From Linum tenue (lineage: Eukaryota > Streptophyta > Magnoliopsida > Malpighiales > Linaceae), in assembly GCA_946122785.1 (NCBI GenBank), contig CAMGYJ010000005.1, positions 80,532,547 to 80,596,546 on the forward strand: DNA of 64,000 nt, written 5' to 3'. Each line of letters opens with the position of its first letter. Position 1 is the stretch's first letter. The position numbers and the translations under genes are program-made. The notes under the pieces are model-generated. The model searched no databases and was not told the DNA's origin. It worked only from the letters and a program-made list of their open reading frames with translations. Below, piece after piece: positions 1-11,620 of this stretch.

Positions 1-12
1 TAACCTATCCCG
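1..12. repeat. Terminal fragment of an inverted-repeat element
   Basis: The first twelve bases (taacctatcccg) are identical to the right terminus of the inverted-repeat element at 25579-26582. The window therefore probably opens on the last bases of another copy whose body lies upstream. Twelve bases alone is weak evidence. Confidence 0.4.
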
Positions 13-198
13 AGTTTCACCGAAATAATAACCATTAAGATTTGTTTTTTTCCCCCGACTATCTAGTTTAATTATGTTTTGGTCTTCCAAATTTTATGAA
101 GGGCATCGATTACATATGGGAAGTTAACCTTTTAATGATTTTTTTTTTTAATTTCATTGATGGCTGTATTAGAATAGTGGCTTTTGATTCATGTATTA
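12..198. repeat. 187-bp direct repeat, copy 1 (left of the LINE)
   Basis: This segment recurs almost unchanged at 6275-6458, in the same orientation, on the other side of the LINE. The two copies differ by a few substitutions and small indels. The LINE TSD lies between them, so the pair was a local duplication with a spacer of roughly 140 bp before the LINE landed in the spacer. Confidence 0.85.
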
Positions 199-256
199 GA
201 ATAACCTTAACAACTATTTAATTAATTATTTTTTATGGAAATCTGCTACTTTCTTA

Positions 257-3200
257 TTAACCAGTATAGGCGGGTACAATGTCCAGCGTTAACTGGTTAA
301 CTAAAAACGGGGGCGGCCTGTCGAACCAAACAAACTGCTCATTCCATCTTGTCTCGGCTTGTGCCATTCGGAGGGCAGCAGCATTACCATCTCGACGGAC
401 ATGCTGCCAGGAGCTCGAGCCCAATTCTTCAAGTAGACGACGAATGCTTCTGCACCTGACCCCTATCTCCGACTCAATCCTCTCCGCTTCATGCAATTTT
501 GTAACAAGGCCAAGGCTGTCTGTCTCCAAAATGGGATTCATAAGGTGATGTTGCTTCGCAAGCTGAACTCCAAACTCTGCTGCAATAGTTTCTGCCTCTT
601 CCACAGACCAGCGACCAGGGACTCGTTTCACGGCGGCCATGATGAACTGTCCATTTGGACCTCCTGCCACCATACCCAAGCCAATCTCTTTGTTGAGGAA
701 AGTTGCTGCATCCGTGTTAATTTTTATATGTCCCGCACCCGGCGTTTGCCATCCCGATTGCGCTTCCTCCTCCGATACAGCCAGCACTCGATTGTGATGG
801 GAATGGTAATCCTCAAGAAAGATCTTTGCCCTGGGAATGATGTCAAGTTCATCCAACTTTGGACCATTAAAAAGCTGGGCATTTCGTTCACGCCATAGAA
901 ACCAGAGCACTACACACCACATTTCACACTTCTCCTCATTCTCAGCATCCATGACATCCTTCACCCATTGAAAGCAATCATCCGATGTTCTGCAGACGAA
1001 GCACCTCAACAAATCAGATTGTCTCCACAGGCGGGAGCTCCAGCCACACTCCGCAAACAAATGAACTTGCGTCTCCGTCAAGCCGCAGAACGGACAAGAT
1101 TCACTCCATTTATTGCTTTTTGTACTGATTTTGTTACCAGTGGGAAGGATGCCCCTCATAAACCTCCACATGAAATGCTTTACTTTAGGGGGGACCTTCA
1201 TTGCCCACATTTTCTTCCACGTCGCCACTTCTCCAACCGGATCAACTTGATGACTAGCCATAAATTGCTGTAACCACCTCTTATAGCCATCTTGGACTGA
1301 ATATTCCCAGGATTCGCTATCCGCCCATATTTGCTTGTCCCTTTCTTCAGTCCCACGCAGGGGAATTTGGAGTACTCTCTGACCAAGATCGACTGGCATG
1401 CACTCGGCGATCTTTCCCCAGTCCCACTGATTGGTTTGGGGATCAATGAGCTGGCGGACACATGCATCAACCGGGAGTCCTCGCGGGGCCGAAGTCACGT
1501 AATCAGGCTGACCACCGGGAAGCCACCGATCTCCCCATATCCTCACGTTCGACCCGTCCCCAATCCTCCAACGCATCCCCCCACATAGGAATTCCTGAGA
1601 GCTCAACAAACTCCTCCAAACAAAGCTCGGACGCGGGCCTATGTTTGCCTCCAAAACCGTGGTGTGCTTGTGATACTTGGCTCTCAGTATCCAGGCAATC
1701 AAGGAGCCTGGGCGCTTGTGAAGTCTCCATAGTTGCTTAGCCAACATAGCAGTATTGAAGCCTACAAGGTCCCTGAAGCCGAGACCACCTTCCTCCTTCG
1801 GTAGAAGCATCCCTTCCCTCTTCAGCCAATGAACCCGTCGCTCGGATCCCTTCTGTCACCAATAGAAGTTCGTAATGAGACTGTGAACTTCGTTGATGAT
1901 GGAGACTGGGACGCGAAAGACTGACATGGCGTAGGTAAGTTGCGCTTGAGCCACTGATTTTATAAGGGTCTCCCTCCCTGCCACCGATAACGTCTTTTCT
2001 TTCCACCCTTTTAACTTCTTGCGGATTCTCTCCACCAGGCCAGAGAAAATCTCCTTTTTTGATCGGCCTACAACCGTCGGTAAGCCCAAATACTTCTCAT
2101 GTTTGTCAACCAGCTTCATTTGGAGAGTACCACTAACCATTAACCGCTGATGGGTGGTAACTTTCTCACTAACAGAGACCGCCGACTTCTGAAAGTTCAC
2201 AAGTTGACCTGACTCCTTCTCATACAACTGCAAGATGCGTTTGATGGCCCCACTCTCCTGCTCTGTGGCTCGGCCAAAAAACACACAGTCATCAGCGAAG
2301 AAAAGGTGTGAGATCGTCGGAGCACCCCTAGCAGGTTGAATTCCGTGCATTCGTTTATCCCGGACAGCTTCCTTCGTGATCGCTGAGAGCCCCTCTGCAC
2401 AGAAAAGGAAAAGGTAGGGGGACAACGGGTCACCCTGACGCAGACCCCGGCTTGGCAGGATTGTCTCAGATTGATGGCCGTTCACCAGGACAGAGTATGA
2501 GACTGTACGAACGCACTTCATAATCAAAGTAATCCAGCGTTGATCAAAGCCCATTCGGTCCATCACTCCCTCCAAGAATCGCCACTCCACCCTGTCATAT
2601 GCTTTTGCCATATCTATTTTCGCAGCAAACATTCCCGGACCAGCTCTTGATTTGATCTTTATCGTATGGAAGCATTCAACGGCCGCCATTATATTGTCGG
2701 TGATGAACCTTCCAGGGACAAAGGCGCTCTGCTCCTGCGAAATCACAAGATCCAAAACAACTTTTAATCTGTTAGCGAGTACTTTGGCCACTAGTTTATA
2801 CAAGACATTGCATAAACTAATGGGACGAAAATCTTGAGGGGAGGTCGGATCTTTAATCTTCGGAATCAAGGCGATGAGGGTGTGATTTAGAGCTGGCGGC
2901 ATTGGTCCCCTCTCTAGAATATGCAGCACTGCATTCATCACGTCTTCACCCACCACTGCCCAATGTTTCTTGAAGAAGAGCACAGAGAAACCGTCCGCCC
3001 CTGGAGCCTTCCTCGAACCCATCTGCTTCAGTGCCCGCTGTACCTCCTCTCTGTCAAAAGGCCTCAGCAGCTCAGTGTTTTGTTCCCCAGTTATTGATCT
3101 CTTAATGGCATCAAGAACAGGAGTCTCATCTGGCGGGGGGGGGGGGGGGGGGGGACGCTGTGAACAAACTAGAAAAGTAGTTAGTCAAGACATTCTCTTG

Positions 3201-4367
3201 TGTCGTGTGCCACATTCCCGAGCTATCCCTAATCTTGCGAATCATATTTCTTTTGCGTCGGGCCGATGCCTTCTTATGGAAAAAGGCCGTATTTTTGTCA
3301 CCGCCTCGTAGCCAGTCCGCCCTCGATCATTGACTCCAGTATAGCTCCTCATTTGCTTCGAGCTCTGCAAGCTCCTGCTCGAGTTGTCTCCGTTGGGCCT
3401 CCCCCGTCGGCGTTCGAGGCTATCTATCGATCACCGCCAGCGCCTTTCTTATCCTTGAGCGATGTTTGCCAAACCGGGGAAAGGTTTTGCTGCTCCATGT
3501 TTCAAGCTTAGACCTGCAAAATAGAAGTTTTGTTAGGGTATCAGCTCCTGTAGACTCGTTCCAGGATTCCTCCACTACCTTTGGGCAACCTGTATGATTT
3601 GCCCAGTGTGGTTCGTACTTAAACGACCAGCCCCATTTGGGCTCAACATCCACTTCCCCCTTCGTATCACAGACTAGCGGCCGATGGTCCGACCGATCTC
3701 GATCCAAATGAAGTACCCGAGAAGAAGGGAATAGCTGGCACCACTCATCGGACGCAATAAACCGGTCCAACCGCTCCTCTAATAATGCTCGGCCAGCTCT
3801 TCTGTTCTCCCAGGTGTAGGGGTGTCCCTGGAAGCCAAGATCTGACAGCCCCACATCGGTCAGGCACTCATCGAATTCAATCATCTGAGTATCCACAGTC
3901 TCGCGGCCACCGCTCTTCTCCTCCAGGCAGCGGACTTGGTTAAGGTCCCCTCCGCATAGCCAAGGACCATTCCATTGAGCCGCCAGTCTTCTCAAAAGCT
4001 CCCAGGTGTTCGACTTATCATTATCATCCGGCCATCCGTAGATTCCGGAGAAACTCCACTGGCCTCCTTCATCCTCAACAACTTTGGCATCCACGTGGTG
4101 AAGGGAAATGGACATGACTTGGATATTAATCCCTTCCCTCCACCAAAGACTCAACCCACCAGCACGGCCACCTCTACATTGGTCCGTCGACCATCTTTTC
4201 CCCTCCTCGAATCCAAGCTCCATTCATGTTACCTTATTTTCCTCCACTGTTTGTTTCGTTTCCATCAGCAGGACAACTTGCGGGGAGTAGTATCGCAATA
4301 GCGATTTCAAAGCTCTAACTACTCGCTTGCTCCCCAATCTGCGGCAGTTGTAGCTGAGAATTCTCAT
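257..4367 (-). pseudogene. LINE ORF2: endonuclease, reverse transcriptase, RNase H (broken)
   Basis: The ORF2 start at 4367 reads MRILSYNCRRLG, the usual plant L1 beginning. The endonuclease (4367-3420) shows GGDLNQ and SDHRPL. The connector (about 3400-3160) shows DWLRGGDKNTAFFH. The reverse transcriptase (about 3060-1856) has KAYDRVEW, RQGDPLSPYLF and the catalytic LFFADDCVFF. It is followed by zf-RVT (PKVKHFMWR) and RNase H (IKINTDAAT, LETDS, HVRRDGN) to the stop at 257. Breaks: in-frame TGA stops at 4226-4224, 3329-3327 and 1858-1856, a frame change near 3420, and a 20-G run at 3135-3154 with the frame differing on its two sides. Catalytic residues of the RT are still present. Confidence 0.93.
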
Positions 4368-6045
4368 TTATTACGAGAAGGGGATCGGTTCCCCGCACCA
4401 TCAGATTGAGTTTGTTTTGATTGAGCTTCCACATGTCTTGTGCTTGCTGGTTTCAGTTTGCTCGAGTTGGTCCCCTCCTTTGCATGGGGTGCATGGCACG
4501 TCGTTTCCGCCGCATGAGCTTCTTTGTCTTCATTGCTTGAGCTACCATCCTTATTCCCTCTCTTTTCCTTTACCGCACTATCTTTTACTGTGGGGGGGTT
4601 CGAAGGAGAGCTATTCGTTACCCCCTGCCCTCCCGAACTCGGTGTGCCTCCTTTATTGGTAACCGTCGTCGATCCACTTGTCTCCTTGCCATTCCTCTTT
4701 ACACTACCATTTTTCTGGCCCGCACTCTCTTCCCTTACTTTCATCTTTGCACTATCATTTTTCTGACCCATACTCTCTTCCCTCATCGAATTCTTTTCAT
4801 TTTCACTTATCGGCGTTCCTTCCTCTTCATGCAGTGCCTCAAAGCCTCAAAACGATTTGTTCGATCATCCTCATGGTTGACAGGTCCCATCCTCTTGGTA
4901 TTTCCCATCCTTTTTGCAGCCCATGTCGACTTCTTTTTAACTGACATCCACTCCCCATAGATTCTACCCTCGGTTTGGGATGTTATCGGCTCCTCACGGG
5001 CCTCTGCCAATGGTTCTTCCGAAAGTTCCCCACCCATATGTTTGCAACTGCACGTATTCGTCATCTGGCCATACATACCGCATTCCCCACATATGTTCTC
5101 CAACCCTTCGTACTGAATAATATATGTTACCCCCTCCACTTTATACATGGACAGGAGCGGTTTTGTTAAATCCACTTCGACACTAACTCGAGCATAATTC
5201 CCCCGTGCCCCCATCTCCGTGGCTCGGTCAACCCTGATCGGCTTTCCTATGAACTCCGCAATCATGGTTACTGCTTCTGCATTAAAAAATTCGATGGGAA
5301 GGTCTGGAAGCTGAACCCAGACAATCGCAGTCGTCACTTTCGCCTTCCACGGATTAAACCCTTTAAACCAGCGGTGAACGGTAAGATACGTATCCCCAAG
5401 TAGCCAGGGTCCTTTCTCAGAAGCTAGCTCAAAGTCTTTCTGGCTGTGAAACCGCACGAGGTAGCACCCATTCTTCATATCCGAGATTTGAATGTCGCCA
5501 TGGCGGGCCCACAGAAAATTCAACCGTTTTGCCAACGGTAAGTGCGCCACCTTCTTTCCAAGTCCCTGCATTATCAGAGCTGATCGCCATTCCTGTCTCC
5601 ACTTAATTTTATGAGCCGTAGTGAATAGGACCGATGGACATCTCGGATCAAAAGCCTCCTCCTCAAATTCCTCGTCCTCCTCCCTCTCTCTTTGGAAAAC
5701 GTCCTCTGAGTCGGACTCGGCGACGTACCATCCATTGTCCTTGAGAACTTCGCTAAACAGTCTCTGAGTTCCTTCTCGCCATGCTCCCGTTGATCCTCCC
5801 GACTTCACCTCAGCATGGCCACGGTTATTTTGATCTTCAGCATCCATCTCCTCCATGGTCTCCTCATTAGGTTTCGGGTCCTCTTGAGAGATCGTCATCG
5901 CTCTGACCATCTTTTTTGGTTGTGTCGTTTCTTTCGCACTCTTTCCATCAGGCGATGAAGAGCCTAGCGCCGCCCGCCTTGCCCCACTGATGTCAGGGGG
6001 TTTCTTCGTCGACGGGGAGGTCCCTGTCGGCGGAGGCGCCGCCAT
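4364..6045 (-). pseudogene. LINE ORF1: DUF4283/zinc-knuckle RNA-binding protein (frameshifted)
   Basis: ORF1 starts at 6045 (MAAPPPTGTSPS). It has an acidic, low-complexity N-terminus, then a DUF4283-like domain at roughly residues 140-280 (motifs WVQLPDLPIEFF and GKPIRVDRAT), then a zinc knuckle. The knuckle reads CGECGMYGQMTNTC, so the usual histidine is replaced by Gln. The frame breaks at 4836-4851, where the 8-mer gcctcaaa is tandemly duplicated. After the break the natural frame continues as a polar Ser/Lys/Asn-rich tail to a stop at 4364. Such proteins package the LINE RNA into a ribonucleoprotein. The stop overlaps the ORF2 start by four bases. Confidence 0.9.
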
Positions 6046-6158
6046 CGTGACGCGGAGCGCTCTTTCTTAGGGTTTTCGCGATCAGAGGTTTTCCGAGAAA
6101 ATCGGAACGCTCTTTTTTGGCATATTGGAGAGGGGACGATAACAACTATTTAATTAAT

Positions 6159-6274
6159 AACTCCCCACTAACTATCTAAAATTGAATCAGCCAATCACAA
6201 CGCTTTAAGATCCTTCTTAAAAAAAGGTTTAAGGATCTTAACTTAAGTCCTTAAAAGTGAAACCAGCTCTTTGA
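6159..6274. other. Pre-insertion spacer with a small hairpin
   Basis: This is the unique remainder of the spacer between the two 187-bp repeats. It contains a perfect 10-bp inverted repeat, taagatcctt at 6206-6215 against aaggatctta at 6231-6240. No coding potential was seen. Confidence 0.5.
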
Positions 6275-6458
6275 GAGTTTCACCGAAATAATAACCATTA
6301 AGATTTTTTTTTTCCCGACTATCTAGTATAATTATGTTTTGGTCTTCCAAATTTTATGAAGGGCATCGATTACATATGGGAAGTTAACCTTTTAATGATT
6401 TTTTTTTTTAATTTCATTGATGGTTGTATTAGAATAGTGGCTTTTGATTCATGTATTA
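6275..6458. repeat. 187-bp direct repeat, copy 2 (right of the LINE)
   Basis: Same-orientation partner of 12-198, with near-identical sequence. See copy 1 for the interpretation. Confidence 0.85.
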
Positions 6459-6499
6459 TTACTTGAACAGTTACCTTAGATGATGAGTTTGATAATAAT

Positions 6500-6957
6500 C
6501 AAGGTTGTCAACCCGCAGGTCGACTCCTGGGTTGACCCACTTTAACCCTGACTCGATGAGAAAAACGGGTCACACGCACCCGTCGGGTCGACCGTTATAA
6601 GGTACCGGGTTGGAGGTCAAATTGTGTCATTTTTTTCTTTGGTTTGCGAAATGCGCTTATTTTCAGATTTTTCTTTTCCCCTAACTCAATGTTTGGAATC
6701 CTTAATTGAACATTTGAATATTGATGTTATATAAGTGTGTGTGAATTTTCACTATATGTTGGATCTAAGTAAGATATGTTACTTTGGTGTAATGTTATAT
6801 GTTATTTAGATGAGATTTGATATAATTTATCAAGATAAGAATAATATAATGACTCTTTCCATATTTCCGGGCTAAAACGGGCCGAAACGGGTGACCAATT
6901 AACCCTTGACCCACTAGCTCAACCGGGTCCGGGTCAACCCGCGGGTTGACAACCTTG
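6500..6957. mobile_element. hAT-type MITE with 8-bp TSD
   Basis: The left terminus is caaggttgtcaacccgc and the right terminus is its exact complement, gcgggttgacaaccttg. Both are flanked by the perfect 8-bp direct repeat ataataat (6492-6499 and 6958-6965). CA...TG ends and an 8-bp TSD fit the hAT superfamily. The 458-bp body has no coding capacity, so it would depend on a transposase from elsewhere. Inside the termini, GGGTTGAC-like subterminal motifs recur in both orientations. Confidence 0.9.
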
Positions 6958-6965
6958 ATAATAAT

Positions 6966-7323
6966 TTATTATATTATATGTTCTGTTACGGGACATGCCG
7001 GTCTTTGATTTAATCATAAATTATGTCGCTGTCACGTCCCATTTAGAACTTACGTCAAAATTTGTCAACCAAAACACTAATATTTAGCATACGCCAACCT
7101 GAACCACACACACACATTACCATTCGACCATTGAGTTTTAGTATTTAGACTCCGGAGTTTTTTGAGTCATGATACTATACCCTAACCTGTAATAGGTGAA
7201 CTCTAATCCCTAATTCTCTATCCTCTAATTTATGCAAATACTTTGTTATACCTATCTTCTATAGTATCTTGAGTAAAATCAAAAGATAATATACCTTGAT
7301 ATTATATATATGTATATGGGTCA
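6966..7323. other. Intergenic DNA, no gene seen
   Basis: AT-rich sequence without a supported ORF. The stretch at about 7165-7195 (atgatactataccctaacct) recurs at about 7410-7440 inside the next element, so it belongs to a local repeat. Confidence 0.5.
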
Positions 7324-7589
7324 GACTGGCGTACGTCAGACGTATACTATACGTCAGGTACTACTAGTGAGATATCTCTATCTAGACCATGAATTAAATC
7401 GAGAATGGGGTATGATACTATACCCTAACCTCTAATGGATAAACCCCAGGCACCGATTTTCTAAATCCCAACTCGATGTTTGATTTAATGAAAAACAAAA
7501 ACTGACCGTTGAGATTGGCCGGAGCTCATCTAAGTACATCTAACGGTTAGATCACCTGCTGTATACTATACGCCTGACGTACACCAGTC
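7324..7589. mobile_element. Short inverted-repeat element (MITE-like)
   Basis: The ends form imperfect terminal inverted repeats of about 35 bp: gactggcgtacgtcag on the left against gactggtgtacgtcag read from the right. They continue through cgtatactatac-like sequence. The 266-bp body is non-coding. No convincing TSD was found, so the superfamily is left open. Confidence 0.7.
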
Positions 7590-9029
7590 ATTACCACTTA
7601 AGTTTAGTATATTATACAATATGTATCAATTGTTAATTTTTGAAGTTCAACCCGTGGTCATTGTTTATATGTTGGCTTAGAAACTCAATCTAAGACACTC
7701 GCACACATTATCGAGGATTTTGGTCTTAACATGGTCGTTGAATGTGTAATTTTCAAAGATTTTATCACCCATATATTAATATTTGATAAAGAGTGTCTAC
7801 AATGCACACATATTTCAAGTGCATTTAAGATGTCTTATCATTTGAACAATATCGGTGGATTTCATTTGATTATTTGCATTAACTTATTATCTATACAACA
7901 TATATCAATTCGTGCTTCTCGAGTTTGGACGAACTGACAACCAATTTTGAGAGTTGAGATTACAGGATAAAGCTACTTGATTGTTGGACAAATATGTTTA
8001 TCCCAATTGACTATCTTACTAAAAATTGCCAACATTTATTTGGTAAATGTCTAGGTTAGTAGTTGATATAACGCGATGTTTATGTATGAAGTCAAAGTTC
8101 GTCAACAATCAAACTTAAGTCATTTTGAAATTTTCGATTTATAATCGTTGACGATAAGTCCATGTCTGAAAGAAAATTTCTTAGTATACGACTTAGTACC
8201 TCAATAGAGCTTGCTCAATCAACATGATGTAGAACAAATATTATTAAAGTGAACTTAGGACACATTATAAATCCACATGCGATTTCTCTTCATTTGAGGA
8301 GTTTAAGGTAGAACATGATATGATGAATAAGAAGTCTTTTTTAAATAAATAACTATAACAACTCGATCAAGATTATACTCTGACATTTTGCTAAATAATA
8401 CTTATTTTATTTTATAGACATATAATTTACGAATAAGAGATAGTTTCATTGCAACAAAATATAAAGTAATATAGTTTATTTTTCATAGGTAATTGAATGC
8501 CAAATGTTTATTTTCTTTCTTTTCATATAAATTTTGTTTAATCGAAAAAACATTATTGTATTTGTGTATGTTTGTCTAATTTTTCCATCAAAATGTAACT
8601 ATCATTCAATTTTAGTAAAAATGAGTAAAACATTTACTACATAAGGTTTAATCAGATATTTTTTATTTAAACAAATGTGCTATATGTTAGTTTTTTTTTC
8701 TTATTTATATTTTTTTACTAAACAAAAAAATTATTATTTATGCGTGTTTGGTTAAGTTTATCAACATGTAACCTACTATTAAAACCAAAAAATGCTTAAA
8801 AGAAATGGAAATATTAAAGAAGAGAGAGGTAGCTCCATAAATATATTAATAACTAATTTTTTTGTTTGTAAAAAAATTGTCCAACTTGACAAATTGTGAA
8901 TCCTCCAAGTGCTTATGTGGCAAGATATTACTTTTGAATTGCCATAATATAGAGTATATAGATATAGATTCTTATGTTTCATCAATAATTATAGTTTTAA
9001 TTCGCTGTTACTTGTTGATAGTGTGTCGT
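7590..9029. other. AT-rich intergenic DNA
   Basis: Very AT-rich, with short homopolymer tracts and no ORF that looks conserved. It may include the rotted 5' end of the plus-strand Copia element, but no LTR or primer-binding site was recognised here. Confidence 0.5.
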
Positions 9030-10399
9030 TGTTTATGCGGATAGTGTTCCGTCCAAAGATAGACACTATTTGGCCAAATAACCATACACCTTAATAATAA
9101 ATTGGCTAGGATTTTATAACTAGCCATAGAGTTCCGATTTATTTGCGTTCTTCGATGCGTGACGGTTGTTAGATCATTAAAATGAACTTTGCAGTTACTT
9201 TGTGCATTTCATGCCTCGTAATTTGTTTTGTAAACAATACTAGTTTATGTGGAATGTAGGCCTCATTTTAATAAATCAATATTTGGGGCTCGGTTTGACA
9301 ATTTAAAATCCCTATATAGTAAAGGTTTATATAGCGCGTGTAAATTAAGTATGTATTCACTGGCCCAAAGGTAGGTGAATATTTAAGGTTTCATATACGC
9401 TCATGTAGTAATAAATGTGTGATGATTATTCGGTTCACATGTGAATTATAAATCGACCCAAAGGCATATTTAGTATTTCACATGTTCCTGTCATCAACAT
9501 TTAATTATTGTGTCATAAGACATCACTTACAAGTTAATATTTTGTCCAAAGATAGAATATTAATGGAGTGCATGGTGTCTTAAGATGGAGTAAACCTTTA
9601 TTTAAAATTATTATTGTAATTCTCTCTTAAGGGTAACTAATCACTTATTCAGAATTTTGTGATTATGAGAGAATTGTCGAGTATTTTAATTAAATTAATT
9701 TTAGCAGTATGTTGCCAAAGTAACCTCTACTTGCAAAAAAGTATTTAACTTAGAATACATGGATGTACGTGTAAGATTATTTATGTGTGTAGTGCTCGAC
9801 CCAAAGGATAACACTATCTGACCAAATAATCAAGCACCTTAATGGTAAATACGTGATGATTATAAAGTTATTATTCATGTGAATAACAGTAGGTCCAAAG
9901 ATAGACGGTTGTTTGACAGAACTTATTATCAGTATTTGATCATTGTATTAAGAGTACTGTTCGCAGTTAATTTCTTTGTCCAAAGACTGAGAATTAATGT
10001 TGCATTTGGTATCTTATGATGGGTCCCCGAAATTGAATAATTTTATTGTCTTGTTTAATTACATGGCTTGATGTGTGTTTTCTTTTATCTCGATATAGTT
10101 TTTCGTGCTTTGGTTTTAATATTTCTGTCGAAATTAAAGTTAACTCTTCTGTTAAATGGGATGAATCTAAAGAATTTAAAGTAAATTCAAGACAATTATT
10201 CTCGATATATAGGCATTGATCTTGCGCTTTTATGTGGAACAATCCCTATTCTACTTCGGAAAATCTCAATGAGATTTAATAATTATCGAATAGAGATATA
10301 TCCAATTAAGTGTGCATGATGATCATTAAGCTCTCTATTCGATGCATAATTATGAGACTATTATACTAAGATGGCTCTAAGGTTCATTGAAGTAATAAT

Positions 10400-11035
10400 C
10401 AATGCAGTCAAAAGCGCGATTCTACCTAGAAGCGGAAAAGGGGTAAAATCGTAAAACGTAGAATCAAAGCGTAAAAGCGTACGTTTTTTACGCATACTGA
10501 AAAATAACTAAAAATCTATTAAGTAGGACATATGCTATGCAAAATATGAATGCACAGAATTTAGATAAGTTAATAAATACATGTGATTCATGTTTAAAGT
10601 AGAGCAACTTATAGCATCTTAATAATAAGTTCGTAAACATAAATATTAACGATAAGCCACTTTTCCCTCTATGCTAATGAATTTGGGAAAACCCTAGTTG
10701 GTGAATTAGATTACTCTATTGAAGTAGAATGCATCCAAGTACCTAGTATGTATCTTTTAATCTCAAATGTATCATATTGTTAGTGATTTACTTTAAAAAT
10801 ATACTTTTTATAATTAATTTCATCAAAAGAATACTCATGTAGCGAACTAAAAGCGTAAAAACGTAAAGCGTTTTGGTGAACTAGAACCGTAAAACCGTAA
10901 GTTTTTAAGTTTTAAAACGCAATTTAGTCCGATTTTATACACTTAAGTTTTTATATGGAAACGAAAGCGTTTTGGTGACCCAAAAGCGTAAAATCGTAAG
11001 TTTTTAAGTTTTAAAGCGCGATTTTGACTGCATTG
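10400..11035. mobile_element. hAT-type MITE inside the Copia element, 8-bp TSD
   Basis: The ends caatgcagtcaaaa and ttttgactgcattg are inverted repeats starting CA and ending TG. They are flanked by the perfect 8-bp TSD gtaataat (10392-10399 and 11036-11043). The interior has repeated short blocks around gcgtaaaa and taagtttttaagtttt, in line with subterminal transposase-binding repeats. Non-coding, 636 bp. Confidence 0.9.
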
Positions 11036-11620
11036 GTAATAATACAGTATTTTGCCAAAACATAAAAGGATCCGGGGTAAGCTGCCTTTTGGGGTAATTT
11101 AATACATGAAGTGTAAAGGCAAAATGTACAAGTGTATTATATTTTGGAGGTGTCTTATTTTGCATTAAAATCAAGTGACTAAAGTTGGAGTTGTTAAAAG
11201 ACATACTCAACACTTAGTTTAATTTATCTTCCTCCATGAAGTTTTTGGTGAGTACTAATACTCACAAAAAAAAAGGAGGGAAGATACGAGATAAGACTGA
11301 ACTCAATTACTAAACCTCGAATTCTCAGTAAAGGAACAAATAGAGAGTTAAGGATGTTATGATTTCGTTGAACTCTTAAGGACATGGTGAGGAGTATTTC
11401 TACTTACTAGACTCCATTTGGATAAAAATCATAAAGGTTCCAACGTACATCGTTAAATTGAGTATCCAGAAGGTAGTTAATGTAACCAGTATGTGCAATA
11501 AGGACCTTGCACATTTAGGGTTGTCCAACTTAGGAAATACCTTGCAAGATACAAGAAGGTATAATGGACAAAAGAATTAACTTATACGTTGTTGGCTACT
11601 CAAAAGTACTCTTGAGGCTA

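Larger units (their letters stand above)
227..6140 (-). mobile_element. L1-type LINE retrotransposon, full length but inactivated
   Basis: This non-LTR retrotransposon reads right to left: a short 5' leader (6140-6046), ORF1, ORF2, and a very short 3' end with only a brief A-rich tail (T-rich on the plus strand, 229-235). It is bounded by a perfect 18-bp TSD, aacaactatttaattaat, at 209-226 and 6141-6158, as expected for target-primed reverse transcription. The order DUF4283 plus CCHC protein, apurinic endonuclease, reverse transcriptase, zf-RVT, RNase H is that of plant L1 elements. Premature stops, a frameshifting microduplication and a 20-nt G run show it can no longer make intact proteins. 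The endpoints come from the TSD and are precise. Confidence 0.95.

Noticed and set aside
7731..9044. Small ORFs of 60-70 residues in the AT-rich left region
   Set aside because: Length expected by chance, no conserved motif, no splice context.
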